A stretch of 64,000 nt of DNA, from NCBI GenBank assembly GCA_947494705.1, contig CANLVN010000001.1:1183636-1247635 (forward strand). The letters are read 5' to 3'. Within the stretch, counting starts at the first letter, position 1; every line of letters starts with the position of its first letter. Origin of the DNA: an uncultured Erythrobacter sp. (GTDB lineage: Bacteria > Pseudomonadota > Alphaproteobacteria > Sphingomonadales > Sphingomonadaceae). Shown here in pieces: positions 25,746 through 34,466 of the stretch. Both the position numbers and the translations under genes were made by a program. The notes under the pieces are model-generated. The model searched no databases, was not told the DNA's origin, and saw only the letters and a list, made by a program, of their open reading frames with translations.

Positions 25746-26756
25746 ATGTCCACAAACCGCTTTTGGCGCCTTAATGCGCGACCAGAGGGCAACGACTATC
25801 CGGCTGCATTGTCGCTGGAAGAGGAAACGGTCGCGCCTCCACCGGATGGGCAGGTCCTCGTCAAAGCCGATTACCTCTCGATGGACCCCGGTGTTCGCGT
25901 TTGGATGACTGCGCGCGAAGATGGATATTCGCCACCGGTTCCGCTCGGCTCGCCAATGCAGGGACAATTCATCGGTAAAGTCGTCGAGTCAGCGCATGCA
26001 GATTTTTCGGTAGGCGAGACCGTTCGCGGCTTCGGTCATTGGGCCACTCACAGCACGGTCGATCCGGCACTTTCGGGCCTGACCAAGCTTGATCCTGAAA
26101 TCGATGACGTGCGTCAGCATTTTGGCGCACTTGGCCTTAACGGATGGACCGCGCTTTGCGGACTGACCGATGTGATGGACGTGAAGCCGGGCGAGACGGT
26201 GCTGATTTCGGCCGCGGCCGGTGCCACCGGAGGCGTTGCCTGTCAGATTGCCCGTAACTTGGGTTGCCGGGTGATCGGTATTGCCGGGTCAGACGCGAAA
26301 TGCAGCTTCCTGACCGATGAGTTGGGTATCGACGCAGCTATCAATTACAAGACACAGGATGTCGGCGCTGAACTCGAAAAGCTGGGCGGCAATATCGACG
26401 CATATTTCGAGAATGTCGGCGGAGACCTGCTGGATGCGGCCTTGCCCAACATGGCGATGTACGGGAAAATCGGCATCTGCGGACTGATCGGCGGCTATAC
26501 CAGCGAAAGCGGCATGCCCGGCCCTGCGCGGTTCGACCAGATCCTGATGAAACGCCTTATCGTGAAAGGCATCTTCCTCCCGGACTATATGGCGCAAGGC
26601 AAGGACTATTACCCCGCGCTCAAGCGCTGGTATCAGGAAGGCAAAATGCAGCTCGATTTCGATGAAACGAAGGGGATCGAGAATGTGCTTGATGCTTTCA
26701 CCCGGCTTATGACGGGCAAGAACACCGGGAAAGTGATCGTCGACATCCGGGACTGA
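25746..26756 (+). CDS. NADP-dependent MDR oxidoreductase (PTGR/CurA-like)
   Basis: 336 aa zinc-free medium-chain reductase of the prostaglandin/leukotriene reductase type. Visible: YLSMDPGVRVWM near residue 45, the nucleotide-binding AAAGATGGVACQIA around 158, GCRVIGIAGSDAKC, and YFENVGGDLLDAAL near 220, all characteristic of the family that reduces the carbon-carbon double bond of alpha,beta-unsaturated ketones. The start at 25746 follows GAGAGAGTA; an ATG-like codon 12 bases upstream is less likely. A second paralogue lies at 27736-28749 with an SDR gene between them on the other strand. Probably removes an enone formed in the pathway. Confidence 0.87.
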   Translation: MSTNRFWRLNARPEGNDYPAALSLEEETVAPPPDGQVLVKADYLSMDPGVRVWMTAREDGYSPPVPLGSPMQGQFIGKVVESAHADFSVGETVRGFGHWATHSTVDPALSGLTKLDPEIDDVRQHFGALGLNGWTALCGLTDVMDVKPGETVLISAAAGATGGVACQIARNLGCRVIGIAGSDAKCSFLTDELGIDAAINYKTQDVGAELEKLGGNIDAYFENVGGDLLDAALPNMAMYGKIGICGLIGGYTSESGMPGPARFDQILMKRLIVKGIFLPDYMAQGKDYYPALKRWYQEGKMQLDFDETKGIENVLDAFTRLMTGKNTGKVIVDIRD

Positions 26757-26787
26757 TTAATTCTCCAGACACTGCAAAAGCAGGGAG

Positions 26788-26820
26788 GAGCCGGCTGGAT
26801 CGAACGCGATCCGCCGGCTC
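26788..26820. terminator. bidirectional hairpin between convergent genes
   Basis: GAGCCGGC(T)GGATCG (26788-26802) pairs with CGATCCGCCGGCTC (26807-26820) over 14 bp with one bulged T and a 4-nt loop. It lies between the converging reductase and SDR genes. No pronounced T tract is present on either side. Confidence 0.6.
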
Positions 26821-26838
26821 GCCTCTATCTGACAGCGA

Positions 26839-27606
26839 TCACATCGCGGTAACCCCGCCGTCGACCACAAATTCGGCCCCGGTGATGTAACCGGCTTCGT
26901 CGCTCGCAAGAAACAGGGCCATGTTGGCAATATCGACCGGATCGCCAATGCGCTTCATCGGTATACCCGCGACGATTTCCTTGAAGCCTTCGGGATTGTC
27001 CCGCCTGGCGACATCCTGCATCGCAGTTTCGATCATGCCCGGGTGGACCGAATTGCAGCGAATATTCTCTGCGGCACATTCCATCGCCACCGCTTTGGAG
27101 AACAGCCTGACACCGCCCTTCGCCGCTGCATAAGCTCCGCAAGCAGGCACGCCCACGAGCCCGGCAATGGATGAAAGGTTCACGATCGAACCACCATTGC
27201 CGACTCTGCGCATCACATCGACCGCGCCACGGGTGCCAAAGAAGACGCTATCGAGGTTGACGTTGAGCTGTTTGGACCAATCGGCTCCGGTCAGGTCGCC
27301 GATCGGCTTGAGCACGGCAATACCGGCATTGTTGACGAGTACGTCGAACCGTCCCTGCTCTTTCTCTATGCGGGAGAGCAGGCTATTCCACTCTTCTTCG
27401 TCGGTGACGTCCTGCTTTACGGCGTAGGCGGTGCCACCATTCGCATTGATCGCATCGACAACTGCGTTGACCCCGTCGCCATCGATGTCGGTCGCGTAAA
27501 CCACCGCACCTTCTTCCGCGAAACGCTGGGCGGTGGCTGCGCCCAGTCCGCGATCAGAACCGCATCCGGTCACCAGTGCCACTTTACCTTCAAGCCGTCC
27601 TGCCAT
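26839..27606 (-). CDS. SDR family oxidoreductase
   Basis: 255 aa classical SDR. Cofactor loop TGCGSDRGLG (13-22), NNAG (92-95), catalytic Ser146, and YAAAK (Tyr159, Lys163), ending VVDGGVTAM. Probably an alcohol dehydrogenase of the pathway; the acidic residue after the second strand (ATDIDGDG) favours NAD. The start at 27606 gives a 6-nt spacing from GGAGG; an ATG at 27612 would leave no spacing and is rejected. Divergent from the PTGR-like gene at 27736, sharing a 129-bp promoter region that carries the CACTG...CACAGG motif. Confidence 0.9.
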   Translation of the reverse strand: MAGRLEGKVALVTGCGSDRGLGAATAQRFAEEGAVVYATDIDGDGVNAVVDAINANGGTAYAVKQDVTDEEEWNSLLSRIEKEQGRFDVLVNNAGIAVLKPIGDLTGADWSKQLNVNLDSVFFGTRGAVDVMRRVGNGGSIVNLSSIAGLVGVPACGAYAAAKGGVRLFSKAVAMECAAENIRCNSVHPGMIETAMQDVARRDNPEGFKEIVAGIPMKRIGDPVDIANMALFLASDEAGYITGAEFVVDGGVTAM

Positions 27607-27662
27607 TGTCATCCTCCGCTGTGTTTGTGCGGCGAGTAGTCCCAGTTTGCTCCACCGCAGCC

Positions 27663-27683
27663 CACTGACACTTTTCACAGGTG
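27663..27683. promoter_or_regulatory. shared motif site A in SDR/reductase divergent promoter
   Basis: Imperfect palindrome CACTGACACTTTTCACAGG followed by TG. Its reverse complement contains CACCTGTGA followed by AAA. It lies about 55 bp from both divergent start codons (27606 and 27736). Related sequences occur at 30388, 34405, 38567 and 39368 at 50-66 bp from start codons. Candidate operator or activator site; a shared -35-type element is the alternative. Confidence 0.45.
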
Positions 27684-27735
27684 CCGAGCGACCAGATGAC
27701 GTCGACCATCCACTACAAGAGAGGAGACGACCACA

Positions 27736-28749
27736 ATGTCCGAAAATCGCAGGTTCCTTCTAAAGCGTCGCCCGGATGGCGAGCCCGTGCCCGAGGATTT
27801 CGAGTTCATCCATGCGGAGATACCGCAGCCGCCGGCGGGTGGTTTCGTGGTCCGCAATCGCTATGCATCGCTCGACCCGGCACAACGTGGCTGGATGGAT
27901 GATGCTCCCAGCTACATGCCGCCCATCGCACTGGGCGACGCCGTGCGGGCAACCACCGTCGGACAGGTGCATTCGTCTGACAGCCCGGAATTCAAGCCCG
28001 GCGACTGGGTGATGGGCCTCAACGCGCTGGAAGACTATTCCACGGTCATGCCAGACGGCTTCACAAGTGCGATCGACACGAGCCTCGTCGACAGCCCTTC
28101 GCGCTTCTTGTCCGCAATGGGCGCGGTCGGGCTCACGGCTTATTTCGGCCTGCTTGAGGTCGCAAAACCCCAAGCCGGTGAGACCCTGCTCGTTTCGGGA
28201 GCGGCTGGCGCGGTCGGCTCGGTGGTCGGCCAGATCGGCAAGATCAAGGGCTGCCGCACTATCGGCATTGCTGGCGGACCGGAGAAATGCCGCAAGCTGA
28301 TTGAGCGCTTCGGTTATGATGTCGCCATCGACTATCGGGGCAAGGACGTTGAAACCCTCGCCGCGGAGATCGGGGAAGCAGCCCCGGACGGCGTCGACAT
28401 GATCTTCGAAAATGTCGGCGGCGACGTGATGGATGCCGAGTTGATGAACCTTGCCGAGAATGCTCGGATCGTTTTGTGCGGTCTTATCAGCGAATACAAC
28501 GCGCCTGAAAAGATCGGCGTGCGCAACCTGTGGCAGGTCCTTGCCAAGCAGGCCACGATCCATGGCTACCTCATAAGTGCGTATGTCGATCGCTTCGCCG
28601 AAGGGGGAGCGCAGATGGCCCAATGGATCGCGGAAGGGAAAGTCGTGATGGACGAAGATATCCAGGAAGGGCTCGAGAATGCCTATCCTGCGTTCATGCG
28701 GCTTTTCAGCGGCGCCAACACTGGCAAACTCATCCTGAAGATCGCCTGA
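27736..28749 (+). CDS. NADP-dependent MDR oxidoreductase (PTGR/CurA-like)
   Basis: 337 aa zinc-free medium-chain reductase, paralogue of the gene at 25746. Family marks are YASLDPAQRGWM near residue 45, SGAAGAVGSVVGQIGK around 156, GCRTIGIAGGPEKC and FENVGGDVMDAELM near 225, and a C-terminus with FSGANTGKLILKI. An AGAGGAGACGACC ribosome site precedes the ATG. The next SDR gene starts inside its stop (TGATG), so the two are coupled: a double-bond reductase followed by an alcohol dehydrogenase. The substrate is probably an enone or enoyl-type intermediate (family knowledge). Confidence 0.88.
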   Translation: MSENRRFLLKRRPDGEPVPEDFEFIHAEIPQPPAGGFVVRNRYASLDPAQRGWMDDAPSYMPPIALGDAVRATTVGQVHSSDSPEFKPGDWVMGLNALEDYSTVMPDGFTSAIDTSLVDSPSRFLSAMGAVGLTAYFGLLEVAKPQAGETLLVSGAAGAVGSVVGQIGKIKGCRTIGIAGGPEKCRKLIERFGYDVAIDYRGKDVETLAAEIGEAAPDGVDMIFENVGGDVMDAELMNLAENARIVLCGLISEYNAPEKIGVRNLWQVLAKQATIHGYLISAYVDRFAEGGAQMAQWIAEGKVVMDEDIQEGLENAYPAFMRLFSGANTGKLILKIA

Positions 28750-29474
28750 TGCCAAAGGGAAAGGGCCGACGGCTCGACGGACGCAGGGCGCTGGTCACCG
28801 GTGCCGGCTCAGGAATCGGTGAAGCCGTGGCCAAGCGTCTCTCCGCGGATGGTGCGCGGGTGTTCGGCGTCGATCTTCAAGGTGAGGTCGATCGGATCGC
28901 CGACGTAACCGGAAGCGGCATCAACGCCGATCTGGTTTCCGAGGCCGCAGCAGAAATGGGAGGGATCGACATCGTGGTCCCTTGCGCCGGGATCACCGGG
29001 TTCATGCCGCTGGAAGCTCACGATGACCAATTCATGCACCGTGTCTTCGAGGTCAACGTTTTCGCAGTGCTGCGCCTGATCCGGGATGCATTGCCCTACC
29101 TCAAGAAATCGGAGGCAGGTCGGATCGTCACTATCGGCTCCACGACCTCGCGTTTTGGAGACGAGGGTCTGACCGCCTATGGCGCATCAAAACACGCGGT
29201 GTTGGGTATGACCCGCAGCATCGCGGCAGAGGTGGGTAAGTTCGGCATAACCGCCAATTGCCTGCAACCGGGCGCGATCGACACTCCGATGACCGCCCCG
29301 GCATTCACCGAGATGCCCGAATTCAAGGAGTTCTGGCAAAACAAGGCTGCTCTGGGTCGGCTGGGCCAGCCGGAAGACATAGCGGATGTCGTCGCCTTCC
29401 TGTGCAGCGACGATGCGCGTTTCATGTCAGGCCAGGGCTTTTTCGTCGATGGCGGAGCGATGCAGCGCCACTAG
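28749..29474 (+). CDS. SDR family oxidoreductase
   Basis: 241 aa SDR with TGAGSGIG (17-24) and YGASK (Tyr144, Lys148), with a catalytic Ser at about 131. The usual NNAG is PCAG (78-81), a shift seen in divergent SDRs. It ends with FVDGGAMQRH, a C-terminal segment typical of the 3-alpha-hydroxysteroid or 3-oxoacyl-ACP reductase-like group. Its ATG overlaps the stop of the PTGR-like gene. A convergent hairpin terminator follows 41 bp downstream. The longer upstream frame is a shadow of the reductase gene. Confidence 0.88.
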   Translation: MPKGKGRRLDGRRALVTGAGSGIGEAVAKRLSADGARVFGVDLQGEVDRIADVTGSGINADLVSEAAAEMGGIDIVVPCAGITGFMPLEAHDDQFMHRVFEVNVFAVLRLIRDALPYLKKSEAGRIVTIGSTTSRFGDEGLTAYGASKHAVLGMTRSIAAEVGKFGITANCLQPGAIDTPMTAPAFTEMPEFKEFWQNKAALGRLGQPEDIADVVAFLCSDDARFMSGQGFFVDGGAMQRH

Positions 29475-29514
29475 CTGCAGCCCATCATGGCGTCGCTTCA
29501 GGATCGAAGTGCGC

Positions 29515-29548
29515 TGAAGGGCGGCCGGGATTGCCAAGCCGCCCTTCA
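29515..29548. terminator. bidirectional terminator between convergent SDR genes
   Basis: Perfect 11-bp inverted repeat TGAAGGGCGGC (29515-29525) and GCCGCCCTTCA (29538-29548) with a 12-nt loop, followed by TTCCTCT. It sits between the converging SDR genes and can serve both strands. Confidence 0.7.
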
Positions 29549-29570
29549 TTCCTCTGAGGTTGCGCGGCGC

Positions 29571-30332
29571 CTAGAACTGGACGCGCTTGGTAAAGCCGCC
29601 ATCGACCACGAGATTTGCACCGGTCATCGCCTTGCATACGGGCGAAGCGACGAAGGTAATGGCGCGAGACAGTTCCTCGCCATCGGTCAACCTGCCCAGC
29701 GGGATCTGGCTGAGGATGCCTTCGTAAAATTCGGGCATGTCCTTCTTGATACCGGCCCAAGGTCCATCCTCGGTCATCACCGGGCCTGGGGTAATGCAAT
29801 TTACCCGGATGCCTTCCGGCGCCAGGCTTTGAGCGAGACCCGAGGCATACACCATCACGGCAGCCTTGAGCGCGTTATAAGGCTGCACACCCATGAATTC
29901 CTCGACCGCACCGGTTGAGCTCATGCAGATGATCGAACCGTTCTCCGACTTTTCGAGATGCGGCTTGGCTGCCGCAATGCCGCGGCGCATCGGCAAGATA
30001 TCGGCGTTCATGACCGCTTCCCAACCGGCATCGCTGTCTTCGCCGAGATTGGCCGAGGTGAAGCTGATGAAGATGTCGCACCCACCCAGCGCATCAGCCG
30101 CCTTGTCGACGAACGCCGGCACAGCATCGACGTCTGTGACGTCCAGCGACTCGGCGAAGACGGTCAGGCCCTTGCCGCCCAGTTCATTGGCAACATTATC
30201 GACTTTATCTTGCGAACGACCACAGATCGCCACGTTGCAGCCTTCTTCGGCCAAGGCATGAGCAACCTTGCGACCAATGCCGCCATTCGCTCCGACGAGA
30301 ATGGCCTTCAATCCCTTGAGTCCCAGATCCAT
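29571..30332 (-). CDS. SDR family oxidoreductase
   Basis: 253 aa SDR with GANGGIG (14-20), catalytic Ser138/139 and YNALK (Tyr152, Lys156). The NNAG motif is replaced by FTSA (91-94), an uncommon substitution that may alter the proton-relay Asn. The ATG is preceded by AAAAGGAAACTTACGC. Divergent from the SDR at 30456, with the shared motif (site B) in the 123-bp gap. Likely oxidises or reduces a hydroxyl/keto group of the pathway substrate; specificity cannot be read from the sequence. Confidence 0.85.
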   Translation of the reverse strand: MDLGLKGLKAILVGANGGIGRKVAHALAEEGCNVAICGRSQDKVDNVANELGGKGLTVFAESLDVTDVDAVPAFVDKAADALGGCDIFISFTSANLGEDSDAGWEAVMNADILPMRRGIAAAKPHLEKSENGSIICMSSTGAVEEFMGVQPYNALKAAVMVYASGLAQSLAPEGIRVNCITPGPVMTEDGPWAGIKKDMPEFYEGILSQIPLGRLTDGEELSRAITFVASPVCKAMTGANLVVDGGFTKRVQF

Positions 30333-30387
30333 GCGTAAGTTTCCTTTTCAGCTTTTTTCCAGAGTGCTTCATCGACGCCCTCATGGC

Positions 30388-30406
30388 CACTGTGATTTTC
30401 TACAGG
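30388..30406. promoter_or_regulatory. shared motif site B in SDR/SDR divergent promoter
   Basis: CACTGTGATTTTCTACAGG matches site A in 14 of 19 positions. It contains CTGT-N8-ACAG, and GGCC flanks both ends, extending the symmetry. It lies 50 bp upstream of the SDR at 30456 and 56 bp from the divergent SDR start at 30332. Confidence 0.45.
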
Positions 30407-30455
30407 CCCGCCGCCGCGCCGGGGATGATACCCCCACGGAACAAGGAGGGGCATT

Positions 30456-31262
30456 ATGGGTAGGCTCGAAGGGAAAACGGCACTCATTATCGGGGCAAGC
30501 AGCACCGGGAACATGGGCCAGGTCATGGCGCGTCGATACATGGCCGAGGGCGCAAAGGTCATGGTCTCCGGTCGAAAGCAGCCCGAGCTGGAGGCGTTCG
30601 CCAAGGAAACCGGCTGCCTATGGTCGGTCTGCGACATCACCGAAGAGGCCAGCATCAATGATCTGGCCGACGTAGCCGCAGAGCAGCTCGGAGGAATCGA
30701 TATCGCGGTCAATGCGACCGGTTGGGGTCTTCTCACTCCTTTCCTCGACAACACCCGCGAGCAATTGGAAGCGATGACGGCGCTGCAGTTCATCGGACCG
30801 TTTCAGTTCTTCCAGGCCATGCTGCGTAAAATGTCCAAGGGTTCGGGAGGGCGCGGAGGATCGCTGATCCAGATCAGCTCGGCCACTTCGGTCATCATGC
30901 TCAACAACCACGCCGCCTATATGGGCACCAAGGCGGGTATTGATCACGTCATCCGCTGCATCGCACACGAATTCGGCGAAGAAGGCGTGCGCGCCAACAC
31001 CATCTCACCGGGGCTTACCGATACGCCGATGAACGCCGAAGCCAAACAGGTCCCCGGCCTGTTCGATATTTTCCGTGAAAGCTATCCGCTGGGACGCTGG
31101 GGAACATCGGTAGACATCGCCGCAGCCGCCGTTTTCCTAGCCGAAGACGAATGCTTCATGACGGGCGAGAACCTGCAAGTGAACGGCGGTCTGACGTTGC
31201 GCCGCAATCCAACCGCAAAGGAAATGGACGCAGCAGTCGCCGCTGCAATGGAGGCAAAATGA
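30456..31262 (+). CDS. SDR family oxidoreductase
   Basis: 268 aa SDR of the enoyl-reductase-like subgroup. The cofactor motif is GASSTGNMG (13-21) instead of TGxxxGIG, the second motif is NATG (86-89), the catalytic Ser is at 141/142 and the pair is YMGTK (Tyr155, Lys159). The C-terminus has an extra helix (NPTAKEMDAAVAAAMEAK). A strong AAGGAGGGG ribosome site precedes it. Its stop overlaps the ATG of the FAD-dependent KstD-like gene (ATGA), so dehydrogenase and flavoprotein are made together. Substrate unknown. Confidence 0.85.
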   Translation: MGRLEGKTALIIGASSTGNMGQVMARRYMAEGAKVMVSGRKQPELEAFAKETGCLWSVCDITEEASINDLADVAAEQLGGIDIAVNATGWGLLTPFLDNTREQLEAMTALQFIGPFQFFQAMLRKMSKGSGGRGGSLIQISSATSVIMLNNHAAYMGTKAGIDHVIRCIAHEFGEEGVRANTISPGLTDTPMNAEAKQVPGLFDIFRESYPLGRWGTSVDIAAAAVFLAEDECFMTGENLQVNGGLTLRRNPTAKEMDAAVAAAMEAK

Positions 31263-32731
31263 GTGGGCTTGATATTCCCGAAGCCATCGCAGCCGAAGCT
31301 GTCGGTCAATGGGATCGCAGCTGCGATGTAGCGGTGATAGGGCAAGGCGTAGCTGGCTGCTGCGCCGCACTTGAAGCGCATCGGGCCGGAGCCGAAGTGC
31401 TGATCATTGAACGGGCCAGCGGCGGCGGCGGAGCGAGCGCGGTTTCTTCCGGCATCTATTACCTGGGCGGCGGGACCGCTGTGCAGCAGGCGCTCGGTCA
31501 CGAAGACAACCCCGACGAGATGGCGGCCTATATGATGACCAGCTGCGATCCGCTCGATCCGCTTGCGGTGCGAAAGTTCTGCGATGACAGCGCCAGCCAT
31601 TTCGCCTGGCTCGAGGAACAGGGCCTCCCGTTCGAGCGTACCCAGCATCTCGAAAAGGCGGTGTTTCTCGATACGACCGAATGCCTGATGTACACGGGCA
31701 ATGAAAAGCTGTGGCCCTATCGCGAAGTGGCCAAGGCAGCGCCGCGCGGGCACAAAGTGGCCGGCACAGGCGAAAACGCCGGTTCGGTCGGCATGGCTCC
31801 CCTGCTCGCCCGATGCGAGGAAGAGGAAGTGCCTGCGATCTATGATAGCGCGGTGACCAATCTGGTCCGCAATGCCGATGGCCGTGTCGTCGGTGTGAGG
31901 GTCAAGCAAGCAGGCGAAACGATCCATGTCGAAGCACGGCGCGGCGTCATTATCGCGGCTGGCAGCTTCAACATGAACAGCGAGATGATCGCCAAGAACA
32001 TTCCGCTGCTGGGCGAAACCTCCGAACCGCTCGGCATTCCGTCCAACGACGGCGCGGGCGTGCGGCTTGGCCTCTCGGTCGGCACCGCGACCAGTGCAAT
32101 GGACGGGGTGATCCCGACCGCATCGATCTATCCGCCTGCACAGCTGATCAAGGGCATCATCGTCAACAAGCGCGGCGAGCGATTTGTGGCTGAAGACAGT
32201 TATCATGGTCGGACCGGCAATTTCATCATGGAACAGCCCGACCAGAAGGCGTGGCTGATCGTCGATCAGGAAATCTTCGCCTACCCGGAGATCCCCACTG
32301 CGCACCACAGCTTCGTCGATGGCTGGGAGAGCATAGAGGAGATGGAGGGCGGGCTCGATCTGCCTGCCGGATCGCTCGTGCGAACCATGGCGGAATACAA
32401 TCGCAACGCCGCCGAAGGGCGCGATCCGGTGCTTTTCAAGTCATCCGAATGGCTCAAGCCGCTTGATCAGGGGCCCTATGCGGCCTTCGACATTTCCTTC
32501 GACCGTTCGACCTATCTCTATATCACGCTGGGCGGGTTGAAGACGGGCGCGAATGGAGAATGTCTAGACCCGCGTTCCGAACCGATCCCCGGACTCTACG
32601 CCGCAGGGGCGAGCGCCGCGCATATTCCGCGCAGCGGAAAAAGCTATGCCAGTGGTATGAGCCTTGGACCGGGGAGCTATTTCGGCCGCCGCGCCGGTCG
32701 TCACGCTGCGGGCGCGAACTGGGCGGGTTAA
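31259..32731 (+). CDS. FAD-dependent oxidoreductase (KstD/fumarate reductase-like)
   Basis: 490 aa flavoprotein. FAD-binding motif VAVIGQGVAGCCAALEAHRAG near residue 24-44, the family region ASGGGGASAVSSGIYYLGGG, HSFVDGW-type capping segment, and a C-terminal GLYAAGASAAHIPRSGKSYASG that closes the FAD site. This arrangement is typical of the FAD-binding-2 family, which holds 3-ketosteroid 1-dehydrogenase and flavocytochrome-c-like fumarate reductases; it introduces or removes a carbon-carbon double bond. It overlaps the preceding SDR stop by 4 bp. Its own stop shares TTAA with the converging acyl-CoA synthetase stop. Substrate is not established. Confidence 0.85.
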   Translation: MSGLDIPEAIAAEAVGQWDRSCDVAVIGQGVAGCCAALEAHRAGAEVLIIERASGGGGASAVSSGIYYLGGGTAVQQALGHEDNPDEMAAYMMTSCDPLDPLAVRKFCDDSASHFAWLEEQGLPFERTQHLEKAVFLDTTECLMYTGNEKLWPYREVAKAAPRGHKVAGTGENAGSVGMAPLLARCEEEEVPAIYDSAVTNLVRNADGRVVGVRVKQAGETIHVEARRGVIIAAGSFNMNSEMIAKNIPLLGETSEPLGIPSNDGAGVRLGLSVGTATSAMDGVIPTASIYPPAQLIKGIIVNKRGERFVAEDSYHGRTGNFIMEQPDQKAWLIVDQEIFAYPEIPTAHHSFVDGWESIEEMEGGLDLPAGSLVRTMAEYNRNAAEGRDPVLFKSSEWLKPLDQGPYAAFDISFDRSTYLYITLGGLKTGANGECLDPRSEPIPGLYAAGASAAHIPRSGKSYASGMSLGPGSYFGRRAGRHAAGANWAG

Positions 32732-34350
32732 GCCCCGCCCTCGACCTTCGCCTTCACGTCAGCGCGCAGCTTGTCCTTGCGAATCTTGCCACTGGCAGTT
32801 CGCGGATAGTCTTCGACGAATTCCCAGCGCTCGGGAATTTTCTGCTTGGCGAGCCCGCTGGCCATCACATGGTCGATCAAGGACTGCGTTTCGGGCTGCG
32901 CTTCGTTTGAGATTATGTAAGCGCAGACACCCTCGCCCAGCCGCTCGTGCGGCATCGCAACCACGCTGGCATCGCGAATCTGGGGGTGGGTTCGCAGGAC
33001 GTCCTCGATCTCGGCCGCACTGATGTTTTCGCCACCGCGGATAATCAGATCCTTCTTTCGCCCTGTAATGGTAAGCGCGCCATTTGCGTCCAACCTGCCA
33101 AGATCGCCGGTCTTGAAGAAACCGTCCGAGGTGATCGCGTCTTCGCTCTGCGCCTGGTCTGCATAGCCGAGCATCATCGCGGGGCCTTTGGCGAGTATCT
33201 CCCCTTCACTGCCCATCGGCAGCGAATTGCCATCGTCATCGACAATCCGGACCTCGTAATCGACCACCTCGCCATCAGTCGTAGCAGCAAGATGTTTTTC
33301 ATCGGGCCAGCCATAAGTCACCAACGGCACTTCCGATGCGCCAAAAACCCGGAACGCCCTGAGATTCTCGAACGCGGCATTGGCTGCCGGAATAAGATCA
33401 GGCGGCACCGCAGCCCCGCCACAGGCGAAGAAGCGCATGGACGGCAAGCGCTTTCCTGCCGCCCTTGCGCGGTCGGCCAGTTCGACGAGAAAGGGCGTTG
33501 CAGCAACGGTGCCGACAGCGCCGTGTTTCTCGATCAGCGAAAGCGCCTCGTCAGCGTTCCACGCTTCCATCAAAATCGTGCGCGTTCCTGCAACCAGCGG
33601 CATTTCCAGCCCGTTTGCATAGCCCGAGATATGCGTGACCGGCGATGGCATGATCGCACTATCGCCCGCTTCGATGCCCCAATGAGCGGCGCTGCGCCGC
33701 AGGGTGAATTCGAGTGTCGAGTGCGAATGCAGCACGCCTTTGGGGCGCCCCGTCGTCCCGGAGGTGTACAGCACCATCTTCACTCCGAACGGATCGACAT
33801 CGACCGGCTTGAACGCGAGCTGCCGCCCTTCTTCGAGGAGGCTCGCAAAATCGTCCCCACCCTCGCCACGCACGGTGAAGGCGAATTCCAGCGTCGGCAG
33901 ATCGGGCAACAGCCGCTGCGCCATCTCGGCAAAATCGAACCGCCGAAACTGCGTGCAGGTGAAGATCGCACGCGCCCCGCAATCGCCCAGCATCTGGCGC
34001 ACTTCGGCGTCGCGGTAGATCGGAACGATCGGATTGACGACCAGTCCTGCCATTGCCGCAGCAAGGTTTAACACCGCCGCCTCGTGCCAATTGGGCAGTT
34101 GGAAGGCGACCACATCGCCCTTCTCCAGCCCCCTGCCCTGCAAGGCAGCTGCGAGCGCACGCGCCTCGTCGAGCCACTCGCGTCGGGTCATGCTGCGAAC
34201 CCCGTCGACAATCGCGACAAACTCCGGCTCCTCAGCGACGCGGGCCTCTGCGAGCGACGCAATGGTCTCCCGCCGCCAGTCCGAAAGCGCGTGATCGCGG
34301 TGGTGTGCGGGCGGCTGTTCCAGCCAGTTCCAAGGCGCTGTATTACCCAT
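32728..34350 (-). CDS. AMP-dependent acyl-CoA synthetase/ligase
   Basis: 540 aa adenylate-forming enzyme. ATP/AMP motif LYTSGTTGRPKGVLH near residue 190, the SEVPLVTYGWP region near 345, GFFKTGDLGRLD near 430, GRKKDLIIRGGENISAAEIE, and the catalytic Lys in RTASGKIRKDKL near the C-terminus. It activates a carboxylic acid, probably a mid-length or cyclic acid of the pathway, to a CoA thioester. Divergent from the Rieske oxygenase at 34467 across a 116-bp promoter with the shared motif (site C). Its stop overlaps that of the KstD-like gene by 4 bp (TTAA). Confidence 0.9.
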   Translation of the reverse strand: MGNTAPWNWLEQPPAHHRDHALSDWRRETIASLAEARVAEEPEFVAIVDGVRSMTRREWLDEARALAAALQGRGLEKGDVVAFQLPNWHEAAVLNLAAAMAGLVVNPIVPIYRDAEVRQMLGDCGARAIFTCTQFRRFDFAEMAQRLLPDLPTLEFAFTVRGEGGDDFASLLEEGRQLAFKPVDVDPFGVKMVLYTSGTTGRPKGVLHSHSTLEFTLRRSAAHWGIEAGDSAIMPSPVTHISGYANGLEMPLVAGTRTILMEAWNADEALSLIEKHGAVGTVAATPFLVELADRARAAGKRLPSMRFFACGGAAVPPDLIPAANAAFENLRAFRVFGASEVPLVTYGWPDEKHLAATTDGEVVDYEVRIVDDDGNSLPMGSEGEILAKGPAMMLGYADQAQSEDAITSDGFFKTGDLGRLDANGALTITGRKKDLIIRGGENISAAEIEDVLRTHPQIRDASVVAMPHERLGEGVCAYIISNEAQPETQSLIDHVMASGLAKQKIPERWEFVEDYPRTASGKIRKDKLRADVKAKVEGGA

Positions 34351-34404
34351 TTCGGCTATCCTCCATCGCCCTGCCTAGTCAGATGCTCCTAACGCGACAC
34401 CTCT

Positions 34405-34416
34405 CACCTGTGACAG
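34405..34416. promoter_or_regulatory. shared motif site C in acyl-CoA synthetase/Rieske divergent promoter
   Basis: CACCTGTGACAG contains CACCTGTGA, which is identical to nine bases of site A read on the other strand, and also the perfect CTGT-G-ACAG palindrome (34408-34416). It lies about 51 bp before the Rieske gene and 55 bp from the synthetase start. Confidence 0.45.
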
Positions 34417-34466
34417 CTTGCGGAGGCTTGGTGGGTCGGTCAGAAAAGGCAACATATTGGGAGAAT

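Noticed and set aside
31082..32308. Minus-strand ORF of 408 aa opposite the KstD-like gene
   Set aside because: Antisense to an intact flavoprotein; composition is typical of a GC-bias shadow.
32947..34071. Plus-strand ORF of 374 aa opposite the acyl-CoA synthetase
   Set aside because: The opposite strand carries all AMP-ligase motifs; the shadow frame has no motif or ribosome site.
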